DNA from: Anniella stebbinsi
Taxonomy: Eukaryota > Chordata > Lepidosauria > Squamata > Anniellidae
DNA: 64,000 bases
Assembly (NCBI GenBank): GCA_029215795.1
Contig: JARDYH010000002.1
Span: 60,365,001-60,429,000, forward strand
Direction of reading: 5' to 3'
This document shows, in pieces, positions 49,893 through 61,334 of this stretch. The stretch's first letter is position 1. Every line of letters begins with the position of its first letter. The position numbers and the translations under genes were made by a program. Under the pieces are notes generated by a model. It made no database searches and was not told the origin of the DNA. It was given only the letters and a program-made list of their open reading frames with translations.

Positions 49893-51900
49893 GGTCCTGG
49901 CCCTGTCTGGGCTGATAGGGTATGGGTCGATACCACTTACGGGCCCGAAAAGTCTGCGCAGGGGGTTGGCTGAACCCCATCTTTTTAGCGGTCATCTTCG
50001 CCTTGTGGATAGTATCCATGGTCGAATCGGTTTGGGTGTTGAACAGACCTTCCCCGTCAAAGGGCAAATCTTCGATGCGGTTCTTGGTCTCGATGGGTAG
50101 GTTAGCAGACCGCAGCCACGCGTGACGCCTGAGGGCAACCGCTCCGATCATGGCCTTAGAGCCTGAGTCCACTTGATGTCTGGCGGTGGTCATCTGCTGT
50201 TTCGATAGGCGAATGGCCTCCGCCTGGAAGACACGTGCTAGCTCTCGCTGATCGTCCGGTAGGTAATCAGTTAGGTTGGAAATCTTTTGCCATAGAAACA
50301 ACTGATACCTCGCCATCATGGCCTGGTAATTAGATGTTTTCATCACCAGTGCCGCTGATGCGTATATTCTTCTCCCAAACGAGTCGAGTTTCCGGCCCTC
50401 CTTGTCGACAGGGGCTGCGTGAGATCGGCCAGATTTACCCTGGGAGGCCTCCACCACAATAGAGTTTGGCTTTGGGTGGGTAGCCAGGAACGGTGCTTCC
50501 GTCTCTTTCACCTTATAAAGGGCGTCGAGCCGTTTTGAAGTGGGAGGCAGAGTCGCTGGGTTCGACCAGGATTGCTTGGCTGTCTTAAGCAACGTAGGGA
50601 CCAGAGGGAGCGTCAATTGTGGGGTTGGTTCCGTCCTCATGACGTCGTAGATATCCCCCTCCTCTTCCTCAGGTTGTTGGACGTCAATCCCCAGTGATTG
50701 AGCGAGCCGTAGCATCTGTTCATTAAAACCCCCTAACTCCATTGTAGGAGATGCCCCCTCCTCAGTAGCGACTTGTTCAGTTGGGGATGGCACTGAAGGC
50801 GCAGGTGACAAAATTGAGGACGGGTCAGACTCGTAGTCTTCTATGGATGGTGATGGTAGCGAGTGTCGGTACCGAGGAACGAGGGATTGCTCCGGTACCG
50901 AGGAGTGCGATTGATCGCGTCGACTCGTCGGTGTGGGGAGTAACGACGTCGTGCGTCGGGGTGGTACTGGGGGAGGCATGCTGTGGGAGAGATCCGAGCT
51001 GCGGTCCCAGTCCTGGGAGGCGGAGCGTGATCGTTGATAGGGCATCGGTACCGAAGCCTCGGTACCGATGGGATCAGAATACTCCTCGTCGACGACGATG
51101 ATGTCGGAGGCGAAGGGGAGGATGTCTGGTGATGGCTGCTCTGTCGGTATCGGCGACGGCAGCAAGGATAGCCGACTTGGTGACGCGATCGGCGTTGAAT
51201 GACCCAGCAGTGAATGCGTGTGCGCTGGCGAGCGACGCTTCGCCTGAGAAGGGTGACCTTCCGGTAGTGAAGAGGGGCGCTTACGATGCATTGATGCCGT
51301 GGACGCCGACGGAAGTGAGGCCGGTACCGATGATGATTTCTTCGGTAGCGAGGTCGGTACCGATGGAGGCTGCTTAGGTAGCGCGGTGCTTATCGGCCTC
51401 AGAGGTGTCGAAGAGAGTTTCTTCGGTACCGAAGGCTTCGATGTCGACGGTCTGGTCGACGTCGATGGTCTGGTTTTCGTTGTTTTCGTCGAAGCCGAGG
51501 AGTGCTTCGATTTCTTTGCCGTTTTCCCCTTCTTATGCTTAAGAGGCGGGGGAGATGGCGGCAACGATGCCTGAACTGATGTCCGAAAAGAGGACAAGTC
51601 AGGAGTTGCTGGGCGTGAGCGTCTAGTGGGCGTTTGCCCGCGCTCCCCAGAGGGTGCTGGCCCCGGTTCCATGCGGCTCGTAGTTGGGCGGTCAATGGCG
51701 GAGAGGGCCTTACTCCAGAGGAGGCTTCGCAGACGGTCGGCCCTGTTTCTCCTGGTTTGCCTAGAGAACTTCATGCAATGGGAGCAGGAGTCAGTGATGT
51801 GACCCTCTCCCAAACAGCCCAGGCAGAGCGAATGCCCATCTGTGAGGGCTAGTTTGGCGCGGCAGCCGGAGCAGCGCTTAAAGAGCGCAGACTGCGCCAT
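49783..51900 (-). CDS. DIRS-B Gag-like protein
   Basis: About 705 residues from ATG at 51898-51900 (MAQSALF, shared with DIRS-A; the upstream in-frame start is TTG). The N-terminal Cys/His cluster has the same spacing as DIRS-A (C10, C13, H23, C26, C29, H34, C39, C42). The middle is low-complexity Ser/Pro/Thr/Lys and lacks most of the RS repeats seen in DIRS-A; length variation between the copies lies here. Conserved C-terminal blocks: MLRLAQSLG, DKEGRKLDSFGRRIYAS, LPDDQRELARVFQAEA, EDLPFDGEGLF. It ends in QQKRRL at a TGA. Expected role: RNA-binding structural protein. Uninterrupted. Confidence 0.9.
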   Translation of the reverse strand: MAQSALFKRCSGCRAKLALTDGHSLCLGCLGEGHITDSCSHCMKFSRQTRRNRADRLRSLLWSKALSAIDRPTTSRMEPGPAPSGERGQTPTRRSRPATPDLSSFRTSVQASLPPSPPPLKHKKGKTAKKSKHSSASTKTTKTRPSTSTRPSTSKPSVPKKLSSTPLRPISTALPKQPPSVPTSLPKKSSSVPASLPSASTASMHRKRPSSLPEGHPSQAKRRSPAHTHSLLGHSTPIASPSRLSLLPSPIPTEQPSPDILPFASDIIVVDEEYSDPIGTEASVPMPYQRSRSASQDWDRSSDLSHSMPPPVPPRRTTSLLPTPTSRRDQSHSSVPEQSLVPRYRHSLPSPSIEDYESDPSSILSPAPSVPSPTEQVATEEGASPTMELGGFNEQMLRLAQSLGIDVQQPEEEEGDIYDVMRTEPTPQLTLPLVPTLLKTAKQSWSNPATLPPTSKRLDALYKVKETEAPFLATHPKPNSIVVEASQGKSGRSHAAPVDKEGRKLDSFGRRIYASAALVMKTSNYQAMMARYQLFLWQKISNLTDYLPDDQRELARVFQAEAIRLSKQQMTTARHQVDSGSKAMIGAVALRRHAWLRSANLPIETKNRIEDLPFDGEGLFNTQTDSTMDTIHKAKMTAKKMGFSQPPAQTFRARKWYRPIPYQPRQGQDRGHRYQQPSASTSYQHKPAPRYSQARSKQPQQKRRL

Positions 51901-51953
51901 AGGCCACAGAGGACTATCTAGCAACACTACTTAAATTATTAATTAAATTGAAA

Positions 51954-52015
51954 TTTTTTTTTTTTTTTTTTTTTTTTTAAACTAAACCTAGCTAACTAAC
52001 TAACTAACTAACAAG
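51954..52015 (+). repeat. T25 tract plus AACT repeats in the DIRS-B leader
   Basis: 25 T residues, then a short A-rich link and about five ctaa/aact units. Counterpart of 25081-25135. Confidence 0.95.
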
Positions 52016-52108
52016 AAGGTAAATTTTTTTATCTCTATTTCGTCTTCTTACAGGTCTCCGACAGAGGAAGAAGTCTCCCGCGAGGCGTTCAGCTAAGCGG
52101 TCGAAGAA

Positions 52109-52236
52109 GAACTGAGGTAGGCGGGACCCCGAGCATGCTCAGTAGGACGGTGGGGGGAGGGGTTCCCGCCAAGAATCCTAGCTAGATAGAAGTTTCCCGA
52201 AGCGAGCTCGGCGCCGGCGCGAGCCCATATGTGTGA
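52109..52236 (-). repeat. DIRS-B right inverted terminal repeat
   Basis: Reverse complement of 46477-46604. The right-end extension 52237-52259 is copied in the internal complementary region. Confidence 0.93.
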
Positions 52237-52259
52237 TGCACAGAGACCACGAAGAAGAA

Positions 52260-53450
52260 TTACTTTTATTAGATGACAAGCCCTAGTGTTTTTGCAGAAC
52301 TACAATTCATGTTAGTCAGGCTTATGCACAAGACAGTCCTGGTGGGCGGCACAACAAAAATAAGCACTCATAAAAAATGGAAAAACAGACTGAAATAAAG
52401 ATACATATTTTAGTCACCTTGTGGCTTGGTTTATATGTAACCCCCAAACTATGGTGTGGCATTATATGAGTGATCCTTAGATTCATGCACTCTCTCCCCA
52501 TTCTGTGCTCCAATTCCCTCCCTTCCAAACAGCATTTGCTCTTCAAGTCACAATTAAACTGTGGTGTGCTACTCTGGTTTGGAGAGTAAATGTAAACCAT
52601 AGGCTGCTGGTTTAGATGTAATACAAAACTATGGTTTGCCACAAAAGTGGATGTGTGGAAGCATGTTGGCCCAAGACTCACACACATAATGCCAAACCAT
52701 GGTATAATGTTCCATCTGAACCAGACTTCTCTAAGCAAATCTTTTTATTTAGAACTAAACTCTTAAATTTTAAACTGGTTGTTGTTACTAAATAACACCT
52801 GACCTTTTAATCTCTTAATATCTCCCAATATTACATGCACAGCTTTTTTTAAAAAAAGAAGTACCCATGCTGGACTCCTGTAATAAAACAGCATGGAAGA
52901 GGAGCTGGGCAACAGAGAAAGGAGGATTTCCCCCCCCCTTAAAAGATGAATAATGTGCACTCATTGTAAGCCCTTTAGAACTTGTAAGAAGGGGAAACTT
53001 TACTAACTAGGCAGCCTTCAGACATGATCACCTGCCCTTCATCTTATCACCTCTTCAGGTTGGGAACAAAAAAGCACATTCTATTTTTTAAAAAAAGACT
53101 TAAAGGACTACACCATTTAAAATAATTTTTACTTTCAAAAAGGTAATCAATCAGCAAAATAACCTGACAAGACCAAAAGCATATACTTTAGGCTGTCAGA
53201 AGTATTGCTTCAAATTCAGATTTCTTTTTTTAAACTAAAATAACACAGTTTTGAGACATTACAGTGGTCTATCTAGGATTATAGAGAGGAAGGGGAAATG
53301 AACAATGTTACAAACCAAAAGAGAACTTGAGGGAGAAAACCTTTCAGACGCCTTGAGCTATTTAGTCTTATTAAAGTTTCCACAGTGCAATCTGGAGGGA
53401 AAAGCTAAATAGAGATAAACATCCTGATTGGTTGCAGACAATTCCCCAGT
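52260..53450. other. no gene; MITE-like fragment at 52420-52730
   Basis: Inverted blocks (ccccaaactatggtgtggca against tgccaaaccatggtataatg) indicate a small foldback MITE. The rest is AT-rich. Confidence 0.45.
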
Positions 53451-53454
53451 TTGC

Positions 53455-53765
53455 ATGATTAAACAGCCCATTGTTGTCATGGGGAAGTGCAGGTGGGCAG
53501 CCATTTTGAATATTCAAGCTGCACTTTCTCATATCATTAGAACCTGGACAGCGTTGGTTGTTCAAGGGTTAAGCAACTCTCGCATTATCCATGGTTTATT
53601 CTAGGATTGTGTGAGGGTTGTTTAACCCTTGCACAACCCCCACTGCAAGGTTTGGCTAACACAACAAGCTGTGGCTTGTATATTCAAAACCTGTTCATCA
53701 TGCGCTGCAGCTTGCCATGTCTTAAACAAGCCATGGTGGGGTGGGGTGATTGTGAGAACCTGGTC
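53455..53765. mobile_element. hAT-like MITE (relative of 14427-14690)
   Basis: Contains caagggttaagcaactct with gagggttgtttaaccctt, caagccatggtggggtgggg and a gattgtgagaacctgg end, the inverted counterpart of the start of the 14427 copy. Confidence 0.5.
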
Positions 53766-53769
53766 AATG

Positions 53770-55925
53770 CCCATTCCTTCCCTCATCTCCAGTGACTTCC
53801 CCTAATAAGCATACAGGAATTGGGACCACTTCTGTGTTTGCTGAAAATGTAGCCAGTCAAGTGCACCTGGCAATACAGACGATAATGCCCTAAATATTAG
53901 ATTTGTCTCATTTGCTTGTTAGGTAAAACACCACTATAGTTTGCTAGCCTCAGAAAGCAGCAACTTCAATTACCTGGTTGAATATGAAACCTCTAACAGG
54001 GAGTTGTGCTGGGAGAGAGAGAGAGGTTTTAAAATATGGAATGTATTAAGGATTTGATGCTGATGTTATCAGAATATCACTCCCTAGCATGGTGGGATGG
54101 GGTAAAAGGAAGCAGAACATCTTTTTAAGGACTAACTCTTTCCTCCTCCTCTCCCTGGTGTTTGGGAAGCAACTTATCCACCACTATTTTTGTTGGCTAA
54201 ACCATTATAGAGGCCAAGTAGTAATTTTTTGCTTGCATGGCTATGGCAGAGAATCTTCCCCTTGCCTCACATTTTTTATTTGGATGGTCATAGATGGCAG
54301 GTGCACTGCAAGAAGGAAAGAGAACAATGAGAGAGGAAAAGTACATTGGTGACCACCCTGAAGTATCTTAAAAAGGGAGAGTGAATTACCCACACCATAT
54401 CTCAGATTCCCAGCCTTATGGGCAACAAGATGGGAGACATTCTTGGTCACTGGTAGCTTCAATGATCGCAAAGGCTCATTGGTTATCAACTAGTGACATT
54501 GACAGGAGTCTCCGTGGCACCATTACAGGGGAGTTGGCAATAAGAATCAGTCTGAAACCTGAACTGAGGCTGCAAGCTGGAGTGGTTCGCCCAAACAAGG
54601 CAGATAGTAGGATTAAGCCACCTTCACTCTCACCTTAGAATCTGAACCCACCTGCAATCATTTCTTGCAATTGCAGCTTTTGTTATGTGATGTACATTAT
54701 TGGTTCCGTGAGTATATATTTCTATAATATGGCCTTGAATATAAAGTTTTTAACATGAACTGGTTCACTTCTGAACCAAATACAATACATGTATTATTTC
54801 AATGTGCTACTCTGGTTGAAAGTTTAATTTTCTATCAAGAGCCACATAAAGACCTTATTACAGTTAGAAAAGCTAACAGTACAAGTGGCAATTCAATTTT
54901 CAGTCATGAAACTGCCTCATCCAAGGGCCGTTTTGTTTTTGTCTTCATAAAGAACTACTGCCCTTTCTTTTATTATTCTTTTAGATTTTTATGTGCTCTT
55001 TTAGTTTTAGGAACATCCATATGGTTCTACTTATGCTTCATACTAAGGAGCTGGCCATTCCTGACTGCCCATGTCAGTGGTTGGCAATGATATAAGTTAT
55101 GAACTAATTCACATATTGTTTTCATAAAAGCATGAATACAAAACCTTTATAATAAACTTCAGGGGTGTATCACCACCTGAGATGGAGTGTATCACCACCC
55201 CTCTAGATTTGTTATGAAACTTTTCAATTCACACTAATCCCGTTTATCCCCACAACAATCCTGTGAAGTAGGCTACACCAAGGAAGAATAAGAGTAATCA
55301 TGTGCAAAGTAACTCAAAGCTTCAGGAGTGAAAAAAAATCTGAAACTTCATCTACAATCAACAATTACACCTATTAGCCAGTACCAATGTGCACTGCAGT
55401 TCTAATCAAAATCACCGGGAAACAGAGACTAACAATTCCTTTAAATCATTGGTTGTATGACCCGTACCTCACCCCTAAAGGCCTTAACTGCCCTCCCATG
55501 GGGCTGACCTTTTCTCCACTCCGACCCCTGTCAATCCTAAGAGATTGCTCTTTTCCTGCTGCTGCAGCTACCAGTGAGGAAAGAATGATCTGTATTAGGA
55601 TCACTGTAGGACAGGATGAAAAGATGGCTCTCCACTCCCTTCTCCAATGATCCTGATAAAGGTCGCTTTTTCCTGCTGCTTCTAATAGTGAAGAAAGAGC
55701 TACCTGTATCAAGATCTCTGAGATATGCGTGTGTGCGCTCATGTCTATATGCCTGTGCATGCATGCCTGACCTTCAAGCCAGCATTAAGTGTGGCCTTTG
55801 GGCCCAAAAAAGGTTGTGCACCCCCTCTTTAAAATAACCAGACAATACTCATTTCAGAGAGAAAATTAATGTTATAAGACTAAACCACTTCGCCAAGATT
55901 TTTACCAGAGCTCAAAACACATACT
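53770..55925. other. no gene; short MIR/SINE-like fragment near 55235-55280
   Basis: cccacaacaatcctgtgaag with taggctacacc resembles an antisense MIR-type core. Local repeats of a cttttcctgctgct block occur at 55545-55690. No frame with a domain. Confidence 0.4.
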
Positions 55926-55926
55926 A

Positions 55927-56366
55927 TAATCCTGTCCCCACAATGCCCCCGTAAAATTTTTGAGGTTCAGAGATTTTCTCTGCTGATATGTGATCTTGAG
56001 GTATTGGATTAACATAATAATTTGGGTAGATAATCTGATTCTTGTGCAAAACTTTTTAGGTGCTATTTTCAAAATGGTGAACAATTTTCTTTAGTTCACT
56101 AGCTTTCATTAACCACAGAACTAACTGTCCTGCGTTTGGTATCAAATTATAGGTTTTGGGGTCAAGGAGTTAAAAGAATATGTTATTTTAATTTTCAGAG
56201 CACTCCTTCCATCATTTTCCAAGATGACACTGAAATGTTGTCTCATTTTCTCATTTACTTGACAAATCAACTTACAAATGTGATTTTGGCTTTAAACTAT
56301 AGGTTTTTTGGGTCAAGGAGGTTAACAATGTCCTTCCACCATTTTTAAAAATGGTGCCCAAACACT
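55927..56366 (+). repeat. left terminal inverted repeat of decayed transposon
   Basis: Starts taatcctgtccccacaat and runs to about aatggtgcccaaacac. It contains its own internal near-repeat (aaattataggttttggggtc against aaactataggttttttgggt). Confidence 0.8.
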
Positions 56367-56514
56367 TATCTCTACAATAGACCATTTAATGAAAATGTGT
56401 AGCTTATATGGTTATTTTTTCATGATGTATGCTAAAATATTATGGTTTATTACATCATTAATTTCAAAAAGAAATGAAATTTTAGTATATTTTTATCTTT
56501 TTTTCTCAGTATGA

Positions 56515-56710
56515 GCGGTCAGATGACACTTCAGGCTCTGTGGTTAAGGTGGCTTCTGAACAGGCCCATTATGGCTTAGCGTGTTGTGTGAACCATTCCT
56601 AACCATGGGGCCACCTAATCATGGTTTAAACTTGCTCACTAACCATTCGCTGCAAAAGGGTTGGAGGCCTAACCATGGCTAAGCATGTCATCTAAACAGG
56701 CCCGATATCA
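56515..56710. mobile_element. MITE-like insertion inside the decayed transposon
   Basis: Inverted blocks aacaggcccattatggctta and taagcatgtcatctaaacag, with taaccatgg motifs, mark a small foldback element between the left inverted repeat and the coding relic. Confidence 0.45.
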
Positions 56711-56744
56711 GCAAAAGGCATAGAGAAACAGAGCTGCAAACTTG

Positions 56745-58815
56745 TTTCAGACTTGCCATGCCAGAAGGTGAAAAATTACAATGGTCCAGTCATTTGAACT
56801 AGTCTTCCAGAGGCCTTCATTGTCTCAGATGATATGGATATCATGTCTTCTGATGACATTGTTGCAAAAGCATCTACGAACGATTTTTCTTAACGCTTTT
56901 TAGGTGTGGTCTGTCAAATGAAGAAAAAAAGGAAGTTCCTACATGGTGAGGAATTTGTCCCATAATCTCCAAGGATACAGTTCAGAACAATGGTCAAGGG
57001 TTGGTTTCTTGCCAGTTATACCACATCCACTTACTATGTGACTGTTTATTCAACTCTAAAAACATTCAAAATGTTCATGCCCAACTAAGATCAGCCTGTC
57101 CTATCAGTTTTCTGTGATGAAGGGTTTTTTTCCCCATATTGTAACAGACATTTTTGTCTAGTCCAGAAGAATTCACTGATCTCATCCCATGATGGGCATG
57201 TTCCATATGACAAAAGTAGCATTAAGGTGTGCAGGAAAATATATATGTGGAAGTGACATGGATGACGCCCTTATTGAAGCAGAATTTTTTGGCAGTAAAA
57301 CTATTCAGTCTGTACTGAATGGAACTCATTATGTTTGGTCTTTCCAAGGTAAAATAATAATATCAGAGGCAATGCACAGTGGGATGCTTTTTGGTGCAAA
57401 TTAGTGTTTGTGGAAATCATTCAAGGTGCAGAATGTACTTGACCTAAGAGACCAAAACAAAAAAAAAGCTCACAAAATGTTTGATGCACTAAGTGGGAAG
57501 GTTGAATATCTGAGAACGAAGTTTGAAGCTTTTGTTAAAGAGTGTGGAGAGAAATCTGAACTGTATAAGAACTGGGAAGTCTTCCTCAAGATAGTTTCCC
57601 TAGTGAAAAACTTGATTGTCGATGATTGTGATGGTAACTGGAATCTGCCTATCGAAACTGTGCAGTCTTTGCTTCCCATTTTTCATTTTTGACTGCATCA
57701 ATTACCTACGGTATGGCAGTTGGTACCTAGAGAGAATTAAGAAACTGGAGCATGAGAACCCCTTCCTTTACCAAAAATTCATTGAATGACATTTTGTTGT
57801 GAAGGATAAAGAGGGGAGATTAAGTGCTGTAACGCCTGATATGAAGTTGGAGGAAACCATTCAAACATCCCTGAAAAGTCCAAAAGGCATCGTTGGGCAA
57901 ATACAAAGAAGTAATTAGGTTGCTGAGTGGCAGCTAGTGTACGAGGTTTTGATGATAGGCAATTTGTTCTGAGAGCTTACTCATTCTGATTTAGTCATGA
58001 TCTTCTGGGGAAAAAGGTGAGCAATTTGATGAAAATGTTGCACGACTTCTAGATTTTATTCAACAGCATGGAAATCCATATGAAATAACTGAGTCAGTGC
58101 AGCTTCACAGCTTTGTAACAAAACAATATGTGAATGTTATTATAAAGGATCAAATTCTTGATGTTTTAAGGCATGGTTCAGACCTGTATAAGCACCTCAG
58201 GCAGGAGAGATTTATATCAAAAAAGAAAAAGCTGTCAAGACATAATCTCTGAAGTAAAGCTGACACCTTTTGCTAGAAAAAGCATCCCAGAGCCTACCAC
58301 ACCAAACTTATAATTAAGAAAGTAATCGATCAAGCACATAAACATATGGAGATTACGAAAGAATGAGGAGACTCAATAGAGAAAATTATGGAGCATGATG
58401 TACTGTCAACAAATACATCGTTTGATGGTAATGCACCTATGAAACCAGCAAAACACATTCTCATAGCATAGCTTGAAAAGCATCTCTCCCCTGAGGATTT
58501 TGAAATCACCATTGATTTGTTGTAGGTGACTTTATGTCCCAAGTAAGAATGATTAAGATGTCAGCAATGAAAAGCTTTGGAGAAGTTGTTAACAATGTAG
58601 TCAAGGGATCAACATCTGTATGTTCTCTTCAAGAACTCCATTTTGTTTTCAACAGCTATTTGCAGCTATCAGTAAAGGAATGCAAGAGGATAAGAGAATC
58701 TACCAGTGGTACAGTAGATCTGGCTGTAATCGAAAGCAATACACCAATACCTGTCAGCTTGAAAAATTCTGGTCATCTATCTTAAACGAGACAAATCTGC
58801 AGAAATTAGCATGAA
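56745..58815 (+). pseudogene. broken coding region of the transposon, function unknown
   Basis: Several in-register fragments in changing frames: 57189-57404 (KVALRCAGKYICG, then SDMDDALIEAEFFGSK and SVLNGTHYVWSF), 57408-57692 (KVEYLRTKFEAF, then YKNWEVFLKIVSLVKNLI and GNWNLPIETVQSLLPIF), a frame change to INYLRYGSWYLERIKKLE and LSAVTPDMKLEETIQ, then 58534-58785. Stops and frameshifts separate them, so it is dead. The pattern reminds me of large uncharacterised multicopy proteins of animals, probably transposon-encoded; that is memory, not a search. No DDE triad or other catalytic motif can be assigned. Confidence 0.6.
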
Positions 58816-59183
58816 CAAGAGTAAGCAGGAAAATATATATTTCTACTGATATCTAGCGGGTCAGTCATTGATTATGAGCTGGAACCTGCAGTTCAGTTCA
58901 CAAGAGAAGGGACTCATGTTCTTGAACAACTATAGAATACGTGAGAAGAGCCTAGCCTTAGAATTGCTGGCTTGCCAGGCCCTACTCCCCCACAGCAATT
59001 CTGAAAGAACACAAGAGCTGTACCATGAGTACCATGTGTCCCTGATAATGGAGAGTTATCCTGGAAATCAAAATTATCAAGAGAACACTAGTTCCAGCCT
59101 TTTCAGTCATAGTTTCATATTTTTCATTTCATCAAACCTGAAAAGAGAAGAACCCATTAAATATGATTGCATAGATCAATAAA

Positions 59184-59648
59184 TGTTTGGACACCATTTT
59201 TAAAAATAGTGGAAGGACAGCCTTTCCATAAAACTTCATGCCATTGTTGACCTCCTTGACCCAAAAAATATATACTTTAAAGCCAAAATCAAATTTGTCT
59301 GTTGATTTGTCAAGTAAATGAGAAAATGAGACAACATTTCAGCGCCATCTTGGAAAATGGTGGAAGGAGTACTCTGACAATTAAAATAACATATTCTTTG
59401 AAGTCCTTGACCCTGAAAACCTATAATTTGATACCAAACATGAGATAGTAACTTCTGTGGTTGCCGAAAACTAGCGACCTAAAGAAAATTGTCCGCCATT
59501 TTGAAAATAGCATCTAAAAAGTTTTACACAAGAATCAGATTGTCTACCCAAATTATTATGTTAATCCGATACTTCAAGATCACATATCAGCAGAGAAAAT
59601 CTCTGAACCTCAAAATTTTTACGGGGGTATATTGTGGGGACTGGATTA
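59184..59648 (-). repeat. right terminal inverted repeat of decayed transposon
   Basis: Reverse complement of the left arm, with an extra ~25 bp around aggacagcctttccataaaa. Ends in ggatta. Confidence 0.8.
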
Positions 59649-59654
59649 CTATTA

Positions 59655-60640
59655 CATTAAAACAAAACATAGCATTCTTAGGGATTCTCAATGGGGAGTG
59701 CAACTCAGCAGAAGGTCTTACTTAATCCTGATGAAAAACTTCTTCCAAGTAAGTGTACTTGGGATCACAACCAAATTGAGTAATACTTCTGAGGAGTTTA
59801 ATTCAGCTCTGTATGGAGAGTATACAGATCAGTTGCAATTGTATTAAGCTATTCAAATATAGACACATTCCTTGGTATATACACACAAGGTCTGCAATCA
59901 GAAGAGCTGAAAATGAAAGTCAGATTTTAAATTACCAATTTTATTTTCACATTGTTTCCAAAAGCGTACAGAAGGTGGTGAAAGGATTTGCTCCCTCATA
60001 GCTCATTTGATTCTGAACAAGTAATTGAGATCAAACTGGTAGCAACTGTTGTGAGAAAGCAAATCCTTACCTTGCATGAGCATTGCTAATCTTCCTAAAA
60101 ATGATCTCTTGCAAAATAACTAGTATTATGGTGGACAGGGAGGTCCTGTATGTGGCAGAGACTCTTGGGGTGTGGGAAACAATGATATCCTACTGAACAG
60201 TGCACACAAAGACACATTGCAACCCAAAAGCAATCCCTGTCAAAAGGAGGCCAAACCATTCAGCATGGCAAATGGTGAGCAGGTTTTGCATCTACCTGCA
60301 CATTCCCAAATGCAGCACTTTAAATCCCAGTGTTGGAGTCAGTGGCAGCCATTCACTTATACCACAGGTAGGTGGGCAATTCACAGCCCTTGAGTACTCT
60401 CCATGAGGCTGCTGGAGTTCTGGAGAACTCCATCTGTTTTCCCCTCCTGCCTAGCTGATCAACCATGAGCTGGGTGGAGAGGAAAAGGCTGCTCTTCTGA
60501 TGCTATTAGCAATTTTAATTAGGATCACAGGGGAGGGGACTTTAAACATCCCGCTCAACAATTCCATCCCTGAACTCAGCAGGCAGGGAGTGGGGAGGGA
60601 AGTAGAGCGCGTATGTATGTTTACACATATGCAGACCACA
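59655..60640. other. no gene recognised
   Basis: Short open frames only. No repeat boundaries resolved with confidence. Confidence 0.4.
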
Positions 60641-60644
60641 GCCT

Positions 60645-61330
60645 ATATTTCCTGGATCATACCAAAGGACTATCTAATCCAGCATTCTGTTCCACTGTGA
60701 CTAATCAGATGCCCATAAGAAGCCTACAATAATCATGAGTGCAGTAGCACTCTCCTGCTACTGTCCCCCAGGTACAAGTACTAAAAATTATACCGTATTT
60801 CTTCGATTGCAAGATGCCATCGATTGTAAGACACACTTTAATTTCAGTACCACCAACAGAAAAAAAGCTTTGATTCTAAGTGTGGGAAAATTGCCATCGA
60901 TTCTAAGATGCACCCTGTTTTTATGGGGAAAAAAGTGTGTCTTATGAGGGGAAAAGTGTGGGGAAAAAAGTGTGTCTTAGAATCGAAGAAATAGGGTACT
61001 GTCCCTGATACTGGAGGTAATATGTAGCCATCATGACTAGTAGTTACTGTAAACCTTTTCGTCCATAAATCTGTTTAATCTGTTTAAAGGAGTTCAGGTT
61101 GATGGCCATACCTACATCTTGTGGCAGCAAATTCCACAACTTAACTATGGGCTGTATGGAGAAGTACTTCCTTTTGTCTGTCCTGGATCTCTCACAAGTC
61201 AGCTACAGTGGATAACCCTGAGTTCTAGTAATATGAGCTGAGGCAAAGTTTCTCCCTGTCCACTTTCTCCACACCATGCATTATTTTACACACTTCTTTC
61301 ATGTTGCACATCCACCCACAGAGCATTTTA
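60645..61330 (-). mobile_element. LINE 3' end, antisense, interrupted by a MITE
   Basis: aatccagcattctgttccac and ctactgtcccccaggtaca precede the insertion; ctgatactggaggtaatatg and gtacttccttttgtctgtcc follow it. This is the same order as in 63690-64000. Confidence 0.7.
60783..60995. mobile_element. MITE with CCGTATTTCTTCGATT ends, TSD gtact
   Basis: Left ccgtatttcttcgattgcaa is mirrored on the right by cttagaatcgaagaaatagg. gtact occurs at both junctions (60778-60782 and 60996-61000), and removing the insert restores the LINE order. About ten bases (aaaaattata) lie between the left gtact and the terminal motif. Confidence 0.7.
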
Positions 61331-61334
61331 ATTT

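Larger units (their letters stand above)
46424..52259 (-). mobile_element. DIRS-B, full-length tyrosine-recombinase retrotransposon
   Basis: Second complete DIRS, about 5.8 kb, same orientation and layout as DIRS-A, 21 kb away. The outer ends and internal complementary region are nearly identical to DIRS-A. The middle of the terminal repeats and all three proteins differ substantially, so it is a separate subfamily member. All frames are open. No target-site duplication is seen. Left end aaatgcaggttgc, right end cacgaagaag plus AA; each end is uncertain by 2-3 bp. Confidence 0.95.
55927..59648 (+). mobile_element. decayed DNA transposon with ~450-bp terminal inverted repeats
   Basis: The 55927-56366 arm is the reverse complement of about 59184-59648, with roughly one difference per several bases in places and long identical runs (for example ggttcagagattttctctgc). 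A decayed plus-strand coding region lies between the arms. The outer boundary is taken where taatcc/ggatta stops matching. No clear target duplication was found. Superfamily unknown. Confidence 0.75.
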
